Assembly: GCA_026168455.1 (NCBI GenBank)
Contig: CM047426.1
Coordinates: forward strand, 70,645,986-70,709,985
Source of the DNA: Theocolax elegans
Taxonomy: Eukaryota; Arthropoda; Insecta; Hymenoptera; Cerocephalidae
DNA: 64,000 nt
Direction of reading: 5' to 3'
A model generated the notes under the pieces. That model made no database searches. It had not been told where the DNA came from and saw only the letters and a list, made by a program, of their open reading frames with translations. Made by a program: the position numbers and the translations under genes. Of this stretch, positions 21,137-30,660 are shown one piece after another; position 1 is the stretch's first letter; each line of letters begins with the position of its first letter.

Positions 21137-21974
21137 TACGAAGACGACGTCGAAGTACTGCTGCTCCTTTTCAGGTAAACTATTAAATCGTTCCACTTTA
21201 TATGCTATGTCAACTAATAAGTCGATGTACGTTTATTTTACAGCTTACGAATGTCGCCCGGCTGATCAAGTGCGCGAGTTCGCTGTTTGCCTCTCATTGC
21301 TCACCACACATGTTATATCGTTGCTTGCGAGTGCTGTACGTCTGGCTGTTCAAAGGGTTATTTGCTGACGGCGCCTTGGTCATAAGCTGCAGGTAAATAT
21401 ACAGCCGGAGGGCTGCTTTACTTAGTTCGTAATTTATTTAATACAGTAGATTAAAACCATATATTAGTTGCTAACCTAAACTCATATCCTGTCACACCTA
21501 TCCTTGTAATAAATGTATCTGTCCTATGCACAGTTACATTTGTCTAACTGTGATCTCCTTCCCGCTCCTCTTGTGTAGATAAATATTTATTTTTTCTTGT
21601 TTTCAGCATCCTAAAGCGCAAGCCTGACTTTAGGCTACAAGACGGCTTATTGGGCTTAAGCCTTGGCACAGGCTGTCTGCTTCCTCCAGGCATCTTCAGG
21701 TACTTCAAGGGTGCTCTGGCTTTTTTCAGTTCATGGATGAACCCTCTGAAGTTGGACGATGGATCCTCTCTGCACAACTATAGTATTCCAAAGCCTGCTC
21801 AGTTGTCATCAAGCTGAGCCTCCAAGTTTGGGTGAGTCAGTGGGTCAGTATCGCCTCTCTCATGTGTAATTAGTGTTTGTGGTGTTTGTTGGGGACATGT
21901 GGGAGATAATTGAGGAAAAAAGTGTGGCTTAAGTGGGTCCCATGTCAGTGACAGGCAAGTGTACGTACTAATAA
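21137..21974 (+). CDS. Candidate spliced gene of unknown function (three exons, ~97 aa)
   Basis: Signals in order: TATATAAG (21107); donor CAG|GTAAAC (21175); acceptor TATTTTACAG (ends 21243); donor GCAG|GTAAAT (21393); acceptor TTGTTTTCAG (ends 21606); stop TGA (21815); AATAAA (21969). With both introns removed, the first ATG after the expected start is 21310. It runs 27 codons plus two bases in exon 2 and continues in phase through 70 codons of exon 3, giving about 97 residues. The N-terminus is hydrophobic (MLYRCLRVLYVWLFKG); exon 3 is Leu/Gly/Pro-rich and ends PKPAQLSSS. An alternative ATG at 21132 lies upstream of the likely start site and closes early. I do not recognise the product, and chance is possible. 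Confidence 0.3.
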
Positions 21975-22077
21975 AGCACGACGGTCATGATATGCCTTTT
22001 TATATTGAATTTAGCAGTTTATTTTATTTTTTGAAACTTCTGTAACTTCTACCCAAATTAAAGGCCAATTATAAACC

Positions 22078-22491
22078 ACGAAGCATTTGAAAGGTAAGAT
22101 GTTAAGCTTCGAAGAAAGGTTTCATTGGTTGAAATCAATCATGGCGTGGTCGCCTTAATTAAATTTTGAATGTTTGACATACCTGTCAAACCGCATAAAT
22201 TTTGAAATAAGCAGATGGGACCAAAAGATATATATTTTTCATGAATTTTCCAAAAACTTTTCCATTTAATGTTCTCTATAAAAAATTGATAGAATTTAAG
22301 ATAAATGGCCTCAAAAATAGTAATTTTTTTAAAAAGTTGAAAAATTTCAATTTTTCATCTTGAAATAACTCCAATGTAAATTATTTTTAGCATCTAAAAT
22401 TTTTTTTCTCATTTCAGGTAGACATTTCCAGCCTATCTCCAAAATTTTGTGTAAATCAAAATTTTGGCCGGACCACTTGACGTGAAATAGC

Positions 22492-22494
<3 letters not shown>
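22078..22494. mobile_element. Foldback family FB-1, half copy
   Basis: It corresponds to the right half of the element at 843-1798. It has ATGGCGTGGTCGCCTT, AGATAAATGGCC, AATAACTCC and the terminal CCACTTGACGTGAAATAGCC. The left half is absent. It is separated from the next full element only by a TA run (22495-22526). Confidence 0.75.

Positions 22495-22526
<32 letters not shown>
22495..22526. repeat. TA microsatellite
   Basis: Uninterrupted TA run between two foldback elements. Confidence 0.9.
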
Positions 22527-22529
<3 letters not shown>

Positions 22530-23524
22530 GATATTCTACACGAAGTGGTCCGATCAAAATTTCAAAATGCACCAAATTTTGGGTACACATTACAAATGTT
22601 TTTCAGAATACAGAAAAAAATGTTTAGGTACTGGAATCTATTTGCTCAAAAGTTATTCTAACCTCAAAAAGTGGATTTTTCCAAGGTTTTTTCAACACCA
22701 GCTGAGTTTACCACTATTTAACTCAAAATCTATCAACTTTTACTATAGAATATTATATGTAACATTCGTTGCTAATTGTGTCTGCAATTTATTTTTCTGG
22801 GTTTGAATTTCTAACTTCAAGGTGAATGTTATATAAACTACATGACAATATTCAACTTGAAAAAAGTGCAAGTGCGCCACAATTGATTTTCTTATCCAAA
22901 AGTCTAAAAGAAAGCTTGAAGCAATAACTTTCAAATGGTCTGTAGCATTTTTGTGGCCTTCAATTCTGTAAAAAGTTATGATAATTTTAAAAAAACACGA
23001 AAATTTTTTAAAACTTTGAATAGGAATAACCATGTTAATTTTTGTGAATTTTTTCTCTTTCTTTAAATTATCATAATTTTTTACAGAATTGAAGGCCATA
23101 AAAATGCTACAGACCATTTGAAAAGTATTGCTCCAAGCTTTCTTTTAGACTTTTGGATAAGAAAATCAATTGTGGCGCACTTGCACTTTTTTTGAGTTGA
23201 ATATTGTCATGTGGTTTATATAACATTTACCTTGAAATTAGAAATACTAACCCAGAAAAATAAGTTCCAGATACAATTAGCAACGAATGCTACATATAAT
23301 ATTCTATAGTAAAAGTTGATAGATTTTGAGTTAAATAGTGGTAAACCCAGCTGCTGTTGAAAAAACCTTGGAAAAATCCACTTTTTGAGATTAGAATAAC
23401 ATTTGAGCAAATAGATTCCAGTACCTAAAAATTTTTTTCTGTATTCTGAAAAACATTTGTAATGTGTACCCAAAATTTAGTGCATATTAAAATTTTGATC
23501 GGACCACTTCACGTGGAATACCCC
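22527..23524. mobile_element. Foldback family FB-1 (diverged subfamily), full palindrome
   Basis: The ends are GGGGATATTCTACACGAAGT and CACTTCACGTGGAATACCCC. The arms mirror each other over about 450 bases around a ~100-base centre near 23000. The arms share the GCGCCACAATTGATTTTCTT block. Gypsy-A is inserted only a few bases to its right, in the same TA-rich spot. Confidence 0.85.
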
Positions 23525-23531
23525 ATATATA

Positions 23532-23909
23532 TGTAAAGAAAAGATGCTTTCTTTAAATTAAATTTCCCGCACGTCTCATGTTCCGCGCACCTTTGGCTAA
23601 GTATTAACAGAGGGAGTAATTACAAGGAGAGTATAAGATAGAAAGAGAGGGGGACAGATATTGAAAATTTACATACAAACACGTGTTACAAAATAAGAAT
23701 AAATTTAACCTAATAAAACAAATTGTAAGTAAATAGAGACGAGATAATTATAAGCTTTAATTGTCGTTTCTTTATTTACAGGTATGTAAATAATGTAAAT
23801 ATAAATATTCTGATTATTTAGTTAAAACAAGGTTATTCAATTAAAACTTTATTTACAGAGAAACTTCATTGGTTTATTATTATCAGCTTCTCCATTATAA
23901 TAGACAACA
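23532..23909 (+). repeat. Gypsy-A 5' LTR
   Basis: It begins TGTAAAGAAAAGATGC and ends ATAGACAACA. It differs from the 3' LTR at about eleven positions by eye over 378 bases. Confidence 0.88.
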
Positions 23910-23934
23910 TTATAAAACGACAATTTTGTTTATA

Positions 23935-25010
23935 ATGGATAAAAAACTCCAATTTACATTCAAAGTTGTAGCATCAACAAAAGATAGGAAAACGAACGTG
24001 GTTGCCATAATCTCAATAAAAACAGAAGATAAGACAGAATACGTATTACCACAGGATATGATCTATATTGGAGAACATGATGAATTAATAAAAACGAATA
24101 TATGCAAAAGAGTGAAGAAAAGTCTCAATTTAAGAGGCCAAGAGAGAACAGTTTGGATCACGCTCTCAGAAAAATTTAAAAAAAAATATATTTTGATGAA
24201 CAAGGTAATATAATGTTTAATGATGTTTATTTGGAACAAATAACAGACATAAAAAAAAATAAATGAACCTACACCAAAAAAAAAAGAAAATCAATTAAAT
24301 CTAGAACATATAGCAGAAAAATTTATGATCGAAAAATTTTCTTGTAAACATTCGAATTCAAGGCAATGATTAGAGACATTTGAGAAGGAATGTAAAAGAT
24401 TTGAAATCACAGACGATAGTAACAAGATTGAAATATTGAGATTATTTCTCGAAAAATCAGGTTTAGATTGGCACTCGACAACTTTAACGAAACTGACAAT
24501 AGAATCTGCATGGTATGAATGGAAAGACACATTTTTAATAACATTCGTTGATAAAGGGTGGAGCACAGGAATGTATGCGATTACCTATAGATACAAAGAT
24601 GGATCTTTGATTGAATATGCTATAAGAAAAGAAAAACTACTGCTAGATATGGACTAAAATCAGTACACAAACCTTAATACTACTTATAGCAGCAGGATTA
24701 CCTAAATTCATTAGAAATAAAATAGACAAAGAAAAATGTGAAAATTCCACTGAACTACTACATGAAATAAAAAAAATGTGAAAGCTTCATAAAAAATAAT
24801 AATAACTTCATAAGAAAGAAAGAAGAAAGGCAAGAGAACAAAAAGAAATTTGGAGAAAAAAAGCCATGCAAAACCTGTGAAAAATGAAACAAAGGTACTA
24901 GGTTCAACCCAGAGGATTCGTGGTTTTTAAAAACAAAATTGAAAATGAAACTAGAATAACGGGCAGCAACTCAGTAATAGAAGTACAACTAAATTCGAAC
25001 CAAAAAAACG
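23935..25010 (+). pseudogene. Gypsy-A Gag, frameshifted
   Basis: The start ATG at 23935 opens MDKKLQFTFKVVASTKDRKT, 92 codons to a frame break near 24213. The later frames read LETFEKECKRFEITDDSNKI, EILRLFLEKSGLDWHSTTL, WYEWKDTFLITFVDKGWS and YKDGSLIEYAIRKEKLLLDM. This is the Gag core (F-L-E-K, W-x-x-W-K, K-G-W, G-S-L-x-x-Y-A, E-K-L-L-L). A stop at about 24657 and further shifts follow; no clear zinc knuckle is left. It is the particle protein of the element. Confidence 0.7.
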
Positions 25011-25017
25011 AATAATC

Positions 25018-25124
25018 ACACCATTGATAAAAATAAAAGTATTATTAGAAGATAAATTAGTGATAAACGGAACATATGACCCAGGCTCCCAAGTCTCTCT
25101 AATAAATTCAAAATTATTCAAAAT
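25018..25124 (+). pseudogene. Gypsy-A aspartic protease, N-terminal part (split by Gypsy-B)
   Basis: The frame reads KVLLEDKLVINGTYDPGSQ and then VSLINSKLFKI up to the AAAT where Gypsy-B is inserted. D-P-G-S replaces the usual D-S/T-G at the retropepsin active site. The other half resumes at 36061 after Gypsy-B. Confidence 0.75.
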
Positions 25125-25779
25125 TGTAACGGGGCAACCTAACACGTGCTCCTCCTCGAGCACCGTCGTCAGGGAGAGGACTTACCTGCGCGGCTCTCGT
25201 GCCGCGCTGCCGTATCCCACGATGCAGTTTCACCGCGCACGGACGTTAGCCGTGGTGCAACCGCGGTGAAAGCTGGGCTGCGCCGATATCAACGGAGGCG
25301 ATTCTCCGCCGCGGGGAGGGGGCGGGGGGGGGGGGGGATTGTGCTGTCCGAGTCGCACTCGGGTAATCCTATCGAAGCAATGGGAAGGAAGATTGCTTGT
25401 GGTTACTCGTGCCCGTCGGTCGGACACGAGGCTTGGCCGCTCAGAATGCGCGACAACGGAAGTGTTGTCGCGCCCGCGGAGGCGGCTGGGTAAGCGGGAT
25501 AGGTGGATACGGGGTACTCAAATTACAACGAGAGAGAATGATAATTTATAATTAAATCTATTACGGGCGAATATTTACAATAATATTTATAAAGGTTACT
25601 TACGCTCGCTAGCGCCGACTAGAAAGGCTTATAATCTATTACGGAAATTGTGCGTCGTGTGTGTTTCGCGATGCCGCGCGGGAAATGGGGACCCGAGTTA
25701 CTTAAGTGTCTAGCCGCGTGCGCGAGGAGGCTAAGTATACCGAATCACGCAGTCGCGTATCGCGTACCCGCTGCACTGC
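25125..25779 (-). repeat. Gypsy-B 3' LTR, truncated
   Basis: It matches 34947-35585 of the other LTR, including TCGCACTCGGGTAATCCTAT and ATTACGGGCGAATATTTACA. The match ends at CTGCACTGC (25779), and about 475 bases of the LTR's 5' part are missing. A long G-run (25323-25337) is unique to this copy. Confidence 0.88.
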
Positions 25780-26126
25780 AAATTCTTAGTGGACATGGAA
25801 GTTTTCAAACTTTCAGAATGCGATTTGACTTTGTAGAATCAGACCTATGCAGCTGCGGAGAGACAGACTCCCCGGAACATGTTATATGGAAATGCGTGAA
25901 GTACGAACAAATAAGACTAAAACACATGCAGGAGACAGAGGCAGGAATGAGAAACACAGAAGCCTTATTGGAAACAAAGGAAGGGACCGAGAGGCTGACA
26001 AGGATGGCAAAAGAAATCTTACTCGCAAAGGATGCTACGGAAATTCTAGAAAGCGATTTAGTCGTAGACATAGTGGAAACTGAGGAAGAAGCGCAAACAG
26101 AAGAGCTAAGGGAAGAGAGTGAGTGA
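25774..26126 (+). pseudogene. R1-type LINE ORF2 C-terminus
   Basis: The frame reads LQILSGHGSFQTFRMRFDFV, then CSCGETDSPEHVIWKCVKYE. This is the L-(S/T)-G-H-G-x-F and C-x-C-x(6-8)-H-x(4)-C zinc-binding end found in R1/I-clade LINE ORF2. A charged helical tail follows (ETEAGMRNTEALLETKEG ... EEEAQTEELREESE) to the TGA at 26124. Only the 3' end of ORF2 is present, as in 5'-truncated LINE insertions. It interrupts the Gypsy-B LTR with the shared bases CTGCA at the join. It would act in target-primed reverse transcription. Confidence 0.75.
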
Positions 26127-26818
26127 GTAGGTTAGGGATAGACAATATTCCAGAAAGTAGATAGACAAGAGAAAAAGAGAGAGAAAAAGGAAAAGCATAA
26201 GTGAGAAGGGAATGAAAGTAGTTAGGTTAGAAAGATTTACATTGTAACTAACAAATGGAGGAATAGGAAAGGAAATAGATACAGATGTAATCAAGATAGC
26301 TTATCATACTAGACAATAGGTAAACTAACACATTCTATTATATAGAATATAACTGACGAGAATGAATGACGATGAAAGAGGAAAAATGGCAATGGAGAGA
26401 AAGAAGAAAGAATGCAGATGAAAGACAAAGTTTGAAAGATAGTGTGAAAGGGTATGAAAGTCAGGGAGAATGAATGGACGCTAGGTAGGAACTCCTTCTT
26501 TTATAAAAGTAGATAGACAACAACAAGAAACGAAAGTAGGAAAGAAGAAGAAAGAAGAGGAAGAGAGAAGAAGGAAGACATTAGGAAGAAAGAAGAATAG
26601 AGTAGGAAGAGAAGGAAGAGAGAAGAAAGAAGTAGCAAAAATAGAAAGTCCTAGTCCCTAGTTCCCCAAAAATAGAAAGGATAAAATAAAGTAAAAGGAA
26701 TAAAAAATAAAAAATAAAACCGAAGCACAAGAGAGAACATAGAAAGAGTTGAATCGCAAGAAAAGGAAAAGACAAATGCGAACTCTGGAAAGTTCCGTAG
26801 TCCAAAAACCGTCACAGT
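26127..26818 (+). other. Purine-rich region, probably LINE 3' UTR
   Basis: About 690 bases are strongly A/G-rich on the plus strand (GAGAAAAAGAGAGAGAAAAAGG, AAGAAGAAAGAAGAGGAAGAG). There is no coding beyond composition-driven frames and no poly(A) tail. It joins the LINE ORF2 end to the Gypsy-B coiled-coil ORF. The right boundary of the LINE is not defined. Confidence 0.5.
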
Positions 26819-27706
26819 CTAAGATAAGGAAGACAAGTAGATAGCAAAAGAGACGTGACAAGGACGACCGCCGGTATGCCAGAGGCGAGGTACGGCGGCA
26901 ATGATCGATGTGTTAGACATCGATCTAGCTCGGTTTTTTGTTTTTTTTGTGCCGGTGGTCCTTGTCGCCGTTGAGTTGCCGAGCTCTGGTTTTCCGGCGT
27001 TGAGCTGGTTTACGCGTTTGCGCGCGCGCTCGGCGATGCGCTCTTGCTCTTCGAGCTGTTGCCTGAGAGCGTGTATCTGCTCCTCGGCTTGGCGGTGTTC
27101 AGCCAAGCGCTGTTCTTTTTCGCGCCGAACGGCCTCCTGCCGCTGGCGCTCCTTGGTGCGCTTCGCTCGGTCGGCCTTTATTATGCGCATTTCGTCCTGT
27201 CGATCCGACAAGAGCGCATAATAAGGACCTGCGCGTGTCTCAAAGGCGGCGCCATACCGCCTCATGCCCTCGCGGAACTTGCCGAAGGCATGTTTGAGGA
27301 GCTCTTCCGCCTCCACTGCCATCTTGAGGGCTTCCGCCGTGACCGGTTCTATCTCTGACCAATACTCCTCTAGAGTCGGGGTCGACTTCGAGGTAACCGG
27401 TGGCTGGATCGGCTTCGGGCGGCGGAGCGGTGAAAGGGCAGAGAGGCTGGGCTCTGGACTTATTGCCTCCGCTGCTGCCTCCTCCGTTACCTTCTCCAGG
27501 GTCGCGCGCTTCTCCTCCTCCTCGAGGTCCGTAACCCACAAGAACCAGGTGGTTTCTGAGCAGGCGCTCTCCTCTGGGTTTTCTCTTGGCGCAGGTTCTC
27601 CTCGGGCCTGCGCAAAGATCCTGGGGATGGGGTCGGCTGGACTGCCGATGCCGTTTAAGGCGTCTCTCAGGCGCTCAATCAGCGCTTCGATCTCAGGTAG
27701 TTCCAT
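26819..27706 (-). CDS. Gypsy-B third ORF, coiled-coil protein in the env position (~295 aa)
   Basis: The chosen start MELPEIEALIERLRDALNG lies two bases past the stop of the AT-hook ORF (TAG-G-ATG), which suggests reinitiation; an in-frame extension reaches 27748. The N-terminus is acidic and helical. A Pro-rich middle follows (SPLRRPKPIQPPVTSKSTP). Residues ~175-245 are a strong coiled-coil rich in R, E, Q and K (RQEAVRREKEQRLAEHRQAE). The C-terminus is basic. There is no signal peptide or transmembrane helix, so it is not a typical envelope protein. I do not recognise the family. The last ~35 residues may lie past an insertion junction. Confidence 0.6.
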   Translation of the reverse strand: MELPEIEALIERLRDALNGIGSPADPIPRIFAQARGEPAPRENPEESACSETTWFLWVTDLEEEEKRATLEKVTEEAAAEAISPEPSLSALSPLRRPKPIQPPVTSKSTPTLEEYWSEIEPVTAEALKMAVEAEELLKHAFGKFREGMRRYGAAFETRAGPYYALLSDRQDEMRIIKADRAKRTKERQRQEAVRREKEQRLAEHRQAEEQIHALRQQLEEQERIAERARKRVNQLNAGKPELGNSTATRTTGTKKTKNRARSMSNTSIIAAVPRLWHTGGRPCHVSFAIYLSSLS

Positions 27707-27707
27707 C

Positions 27708-28240
27708 CTACAACACAACGAACAGAAAACGAAGGTTAGGAAGGTCAATTGGATACGGCGTTTCTAGTCGCGCTACGGGTTTTAGCGGTGAATCCGTAGC
27801 GTTCATCGGACTGATTCTATTTCGTGAACCTTTCGGCCGACCGCGGCCTCTTTTTATCGGTTCGGACGATTTATACAGACTCTTAGCGCGTAAGGACTTC
27901 CCGGTCCTCTTTACAACGACTGCATTCTTCCTCGGTCTTCCCCTCCGCTTGGGGATCGCTTGAGATTGTACAAGATTAGCGTCTCCCGAACATCGTGCAC
28001 GCGTCTGCACGTTGACGCTTCGCTCGCTATCTGATGCATTCGCTGTGGCATCCGCGTTTACAATTTGCTGCGCGCTCGCAGACTTTCGCTCGCTCGCTAA
28101 CAGCGGGTCGCTCATCGCTGCGTGTGCGCTCGCATCCCTCGACGGGTGAGAGTTGATCTCGACGTCGCCTTCTTCTTGTGCACTCTCAAAGGGCTTCAGG
28201 TGTGACACGTGCACTAAATCGATGATATAGCCATTTTTGG
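27708..28240 (-). pseudogene. Gypsy-B integrase C-terminal tail with two AT-hooks
   Basis: After a one-base frameshift near 28240, the integrase continues as DLVHVSHLKPFES, the usual end of the C-terminal SH3-like domain. A Ser/Ala-rich tail of about 160 residues follows. It carries PKRRGRPRK (about 27930-27950) and KRGRGRPKGSRNR (about 27820-27853), two AT-hook cores (RGRP) that bind the minor groove of AT-rich DNA. Such a tail could steer integration; that is inference. The stop TAG (27710-27708) is followed one base later by the ATG of the coiled-coil ORF. Confidence 0.75.
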
Positions 28241-29736
28241 TCTAGCAACCTATACGTGTTAGTATCAAGTCGGGCGGTAATTACGTAAGGCCCTGCGAAA
28301 TTAGGCGCTAGTTTCGCTGCGCGGCCCTCGGCGGCCGAGGAAAGGACTTTGTTTACTTTCCACACTATATCACTGATTTGGTAATCGCGAGCCCGGTGTT
28401 TGGCATCGTAGTATTGCGCTTGGCGCTCCTGCGCATTTCTCGCGCAATTTGCAGCTGTATCACGTACCTCGGATAGGATTTCCATTTTTTCTCTCTTTTT
28501 CCAATACTCGATTGCGTTTCGCTGCTCTTGCTCTGCAGCGGCTATATCTTGCGCTCTTTTTAAAGAAGACGGTGTTGTTGGTTGTCGACCGTAGTTTAAA
28601 AGCGCTGGGCTCGCTTCTGTCGAGCTATGTACCGAGGTATTATACGCGTAAACTATTTTGTTTAGTATTTCGTCCCAAGGCGAGTGACTCTTCTCGATAA
28701 ATGATTTAATCATCGTTTTGAGGGACCGATTGACTCGCTCTACAGGACTTGCCTGGACGTGGTATGGAGGTGTAGTGGTGTGAAATACACCTTGCTCTTC
28801 GAGATATTTGTTGACAAGCCGATTTCTAAATTCAGTCCCATTGTCTGACAAAAATACCTCGCACACTCCATAACGTAAGAATACACGCTCATTGAGCTCT
28901 TTTAGTATTGTTTGGGCGTTTGCTTTGCGAATCGCCGCGCACTCTATCCACCTCGTGAATAGGTCTTGAAACACTAAAAGGTATTCTTTGCCGTGCTTGC
29001 TTCGAGGGAATGGTCCCATGATATCGGCTGCAACCACTTGCCATGGCCGATCAACAACACGACGCCCCATCAATCCTGCGGGCGCTCGTTGCTCAACCAT
29101 ACATTGTTGACAAACCAGGCAATTTTTAACGTACTTTTGTACGTCTCGGTACATCCTAGGCCAGAAATAATACAAAGAGACGCGAGCGTATGTTTTCTCG
29201 CGCCCCAAGTGGCCTGAAGTCGGCTCGTCATGGCACTCCTGCATGACTTCTTGTCGTTTTTCCTTTGGAACGACAATTTTCCAAGCATCATCCTCGTCGA
29301 TTTCCGCTGGAAGTATTTTGCTTGGGCGGTGTATATACAGCTGTCCACCGATTAATTTATAATGTGTAAAATCACGCGGTTGTCGCTGTATTTGTTCACG
29401 TAGGCGCGTGTACCACGTATCACGCGTATCGTTCGCCCATGAGATTGCGCCAATCTCAGGCACTTCGTCCTCGTGCATTCTCGACAATGCATCGCGAACG
29501 TGGTTAAGTGCCCCTTTACGATGTTCAATCGTGAACGAATGACCTTGCAATTCTAGCGCCCATCTCGGCAGACGCCCTGTCGGGTTGCGCAAGTTGCATA
29601 GCCATCGAAGGCTGCTGTGATCTGACAGTACTTTAAAAGTATAGCCTTCGATGTAAGGTCGAAATTTCCTTATCGCCCATATTACAGCGAGGCATTCCCT
29701 CTCGGTTACGCTGTAATTGCGTTCAGCCAGCGTCAT
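28186..29736 (-). pseudogene. Gypsy-B RNase H end and integrase
   Basis: The 516-codon frame starts in RNase H (RNYSVTERECLAVIWAI; SDHSSLRWL; HRKGALNHVRDALSR). It passes to the HHCC zinc domain (SGHLGREKTYARVSLYYFWP; CLVCQQC) and the DDE core: VAADIMGPFPRS (D), FLSDNGTEFRN (D), SPVERVNRSLKTMI (E). The GPY-like segment FAGPYVITARLDTNTYRLL follows. All three catalytic residues are visible. It would insert element DNA into chromosomes. The frame is open over its whole length; breaks lie before it (29736-30015) and after it (28240). Confidence 0.92.
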
Positions 29737-30014
29737 GGTGCGGCTGGAGAATTCGAGCGCTCTCTCTTCGCCGTCGACGTATTAACGTAAGAGTACGGCA
29801 CCTCAGCACTGGCATCGGTTTGAACGACGAATTGTGATTCGAAATCAGGACGCTGAAGCACTGGAGCTGTTGCAACAAGCGCTTTTATTTGTGCAAAGGC
29901 TGTTTGCTGCTCCTCCCCCCACTCAAATTTACGCCCTTTCTTTGTAAGTTGCGTAAGTGGCTCTGCGAGGGTAGCGAAAATCCGGTAAGAATTTGCGATA
30001 CCACGACGACATTC
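29737..30014 (-). pseudogene. Gypsy-B RT-RNase H junction, frameshifted
   Basis: Readable pieces are GMSSWYRKFLPDF, then in another frame LAEPLTQLTKKGRKFEWGEE, TAPVLQRPDFESQFVVQTDA and S. These are the connection and the first RNase H block (TDAS). At least two indels separate them from the flanking frames. Confidence 0.75.
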
Positions 30015-30660
30015 CTATGAATCCGGATATTGCATTATCGGTGCAATTTTCTCCGGGTCTGGGCGAAAACCGTCATGATTAACCAGGACGCCGAGGTACT
30101 TAACCTCCTCTCGGCAGAAGACGCTCTTCTCTCGGTTAATCGTGAAACCTGCGTCTTTTATTCGCTGGAGCACTTCCTCAAGCATTTTGAGGTGTTCCTC
30201 GAACGTCTCCGTAGCGATAATTATGTCGTCTAGGTATGAGAACGACCACGGCTCTAGCTCAGGTGTAATTATCGAGTCTATGACTCTTTGGAAGGTCGCC
30301 GGCGCATATGCGAGGCCGTAAAGCATGCGCGTGAACTGATATAGTCCCAACCCGGGTACAGTAAAAGCTGTAAAGGGTCGCGACTCTTCCTTCAGCGGTA
30401 TTTGATGATACGCACTGCTGAGGTCGAGCGTACTTATATACTTCGATTTTTGTAGTTTTCGCAGTATATTATCCATGTATGGCAATGGATATGCGTCAGG
30501 CTTCGTGACAGCGTTTAGTTTACGAAAGTCGACGCAAAATCGATACGCACCGTTCGATTTGCGGACCATTACGACCGGACTCGACCAGACGCTCGTTGCA
30601 GGTTCGATTATCCCTGCCTCTAGCATTTCGAAGACTTGCCTGTGCATCTCTTCTTCTATT
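30015..30660 (-). pseudogene. Gypsy-B reverse transcriptase
   Basis: Ordered blocks: MVRKSNGAYRFCVDFRKLN, YISTLDLSSAYHQIPL (motif A), QFTRMLYGLAYAPATFQRV (motif B; the usual RMPFGL is RMLYGL), FSYLDDIIIATETFEEHL (motif C with intact YLDD) and VKYLGVLVNHDG. The frame ends in a stop at 30015 and continues into the shifted RNase H. The catalytic residues are intact. Confidence 0.92.

Noticed and set aside
25146..25551. Frames in the GC-rich LTR of Gypsy-B
   Set aside because: They lie in LTR sequence shared with the other LTR, where indels break them; high GC explains long frames.
26901..27963. Plus-strand frames of 100-170 codons
   Set aside because: They are antisense shadows of the coiled-coil ORF and AT-hook tail on the minus strand.
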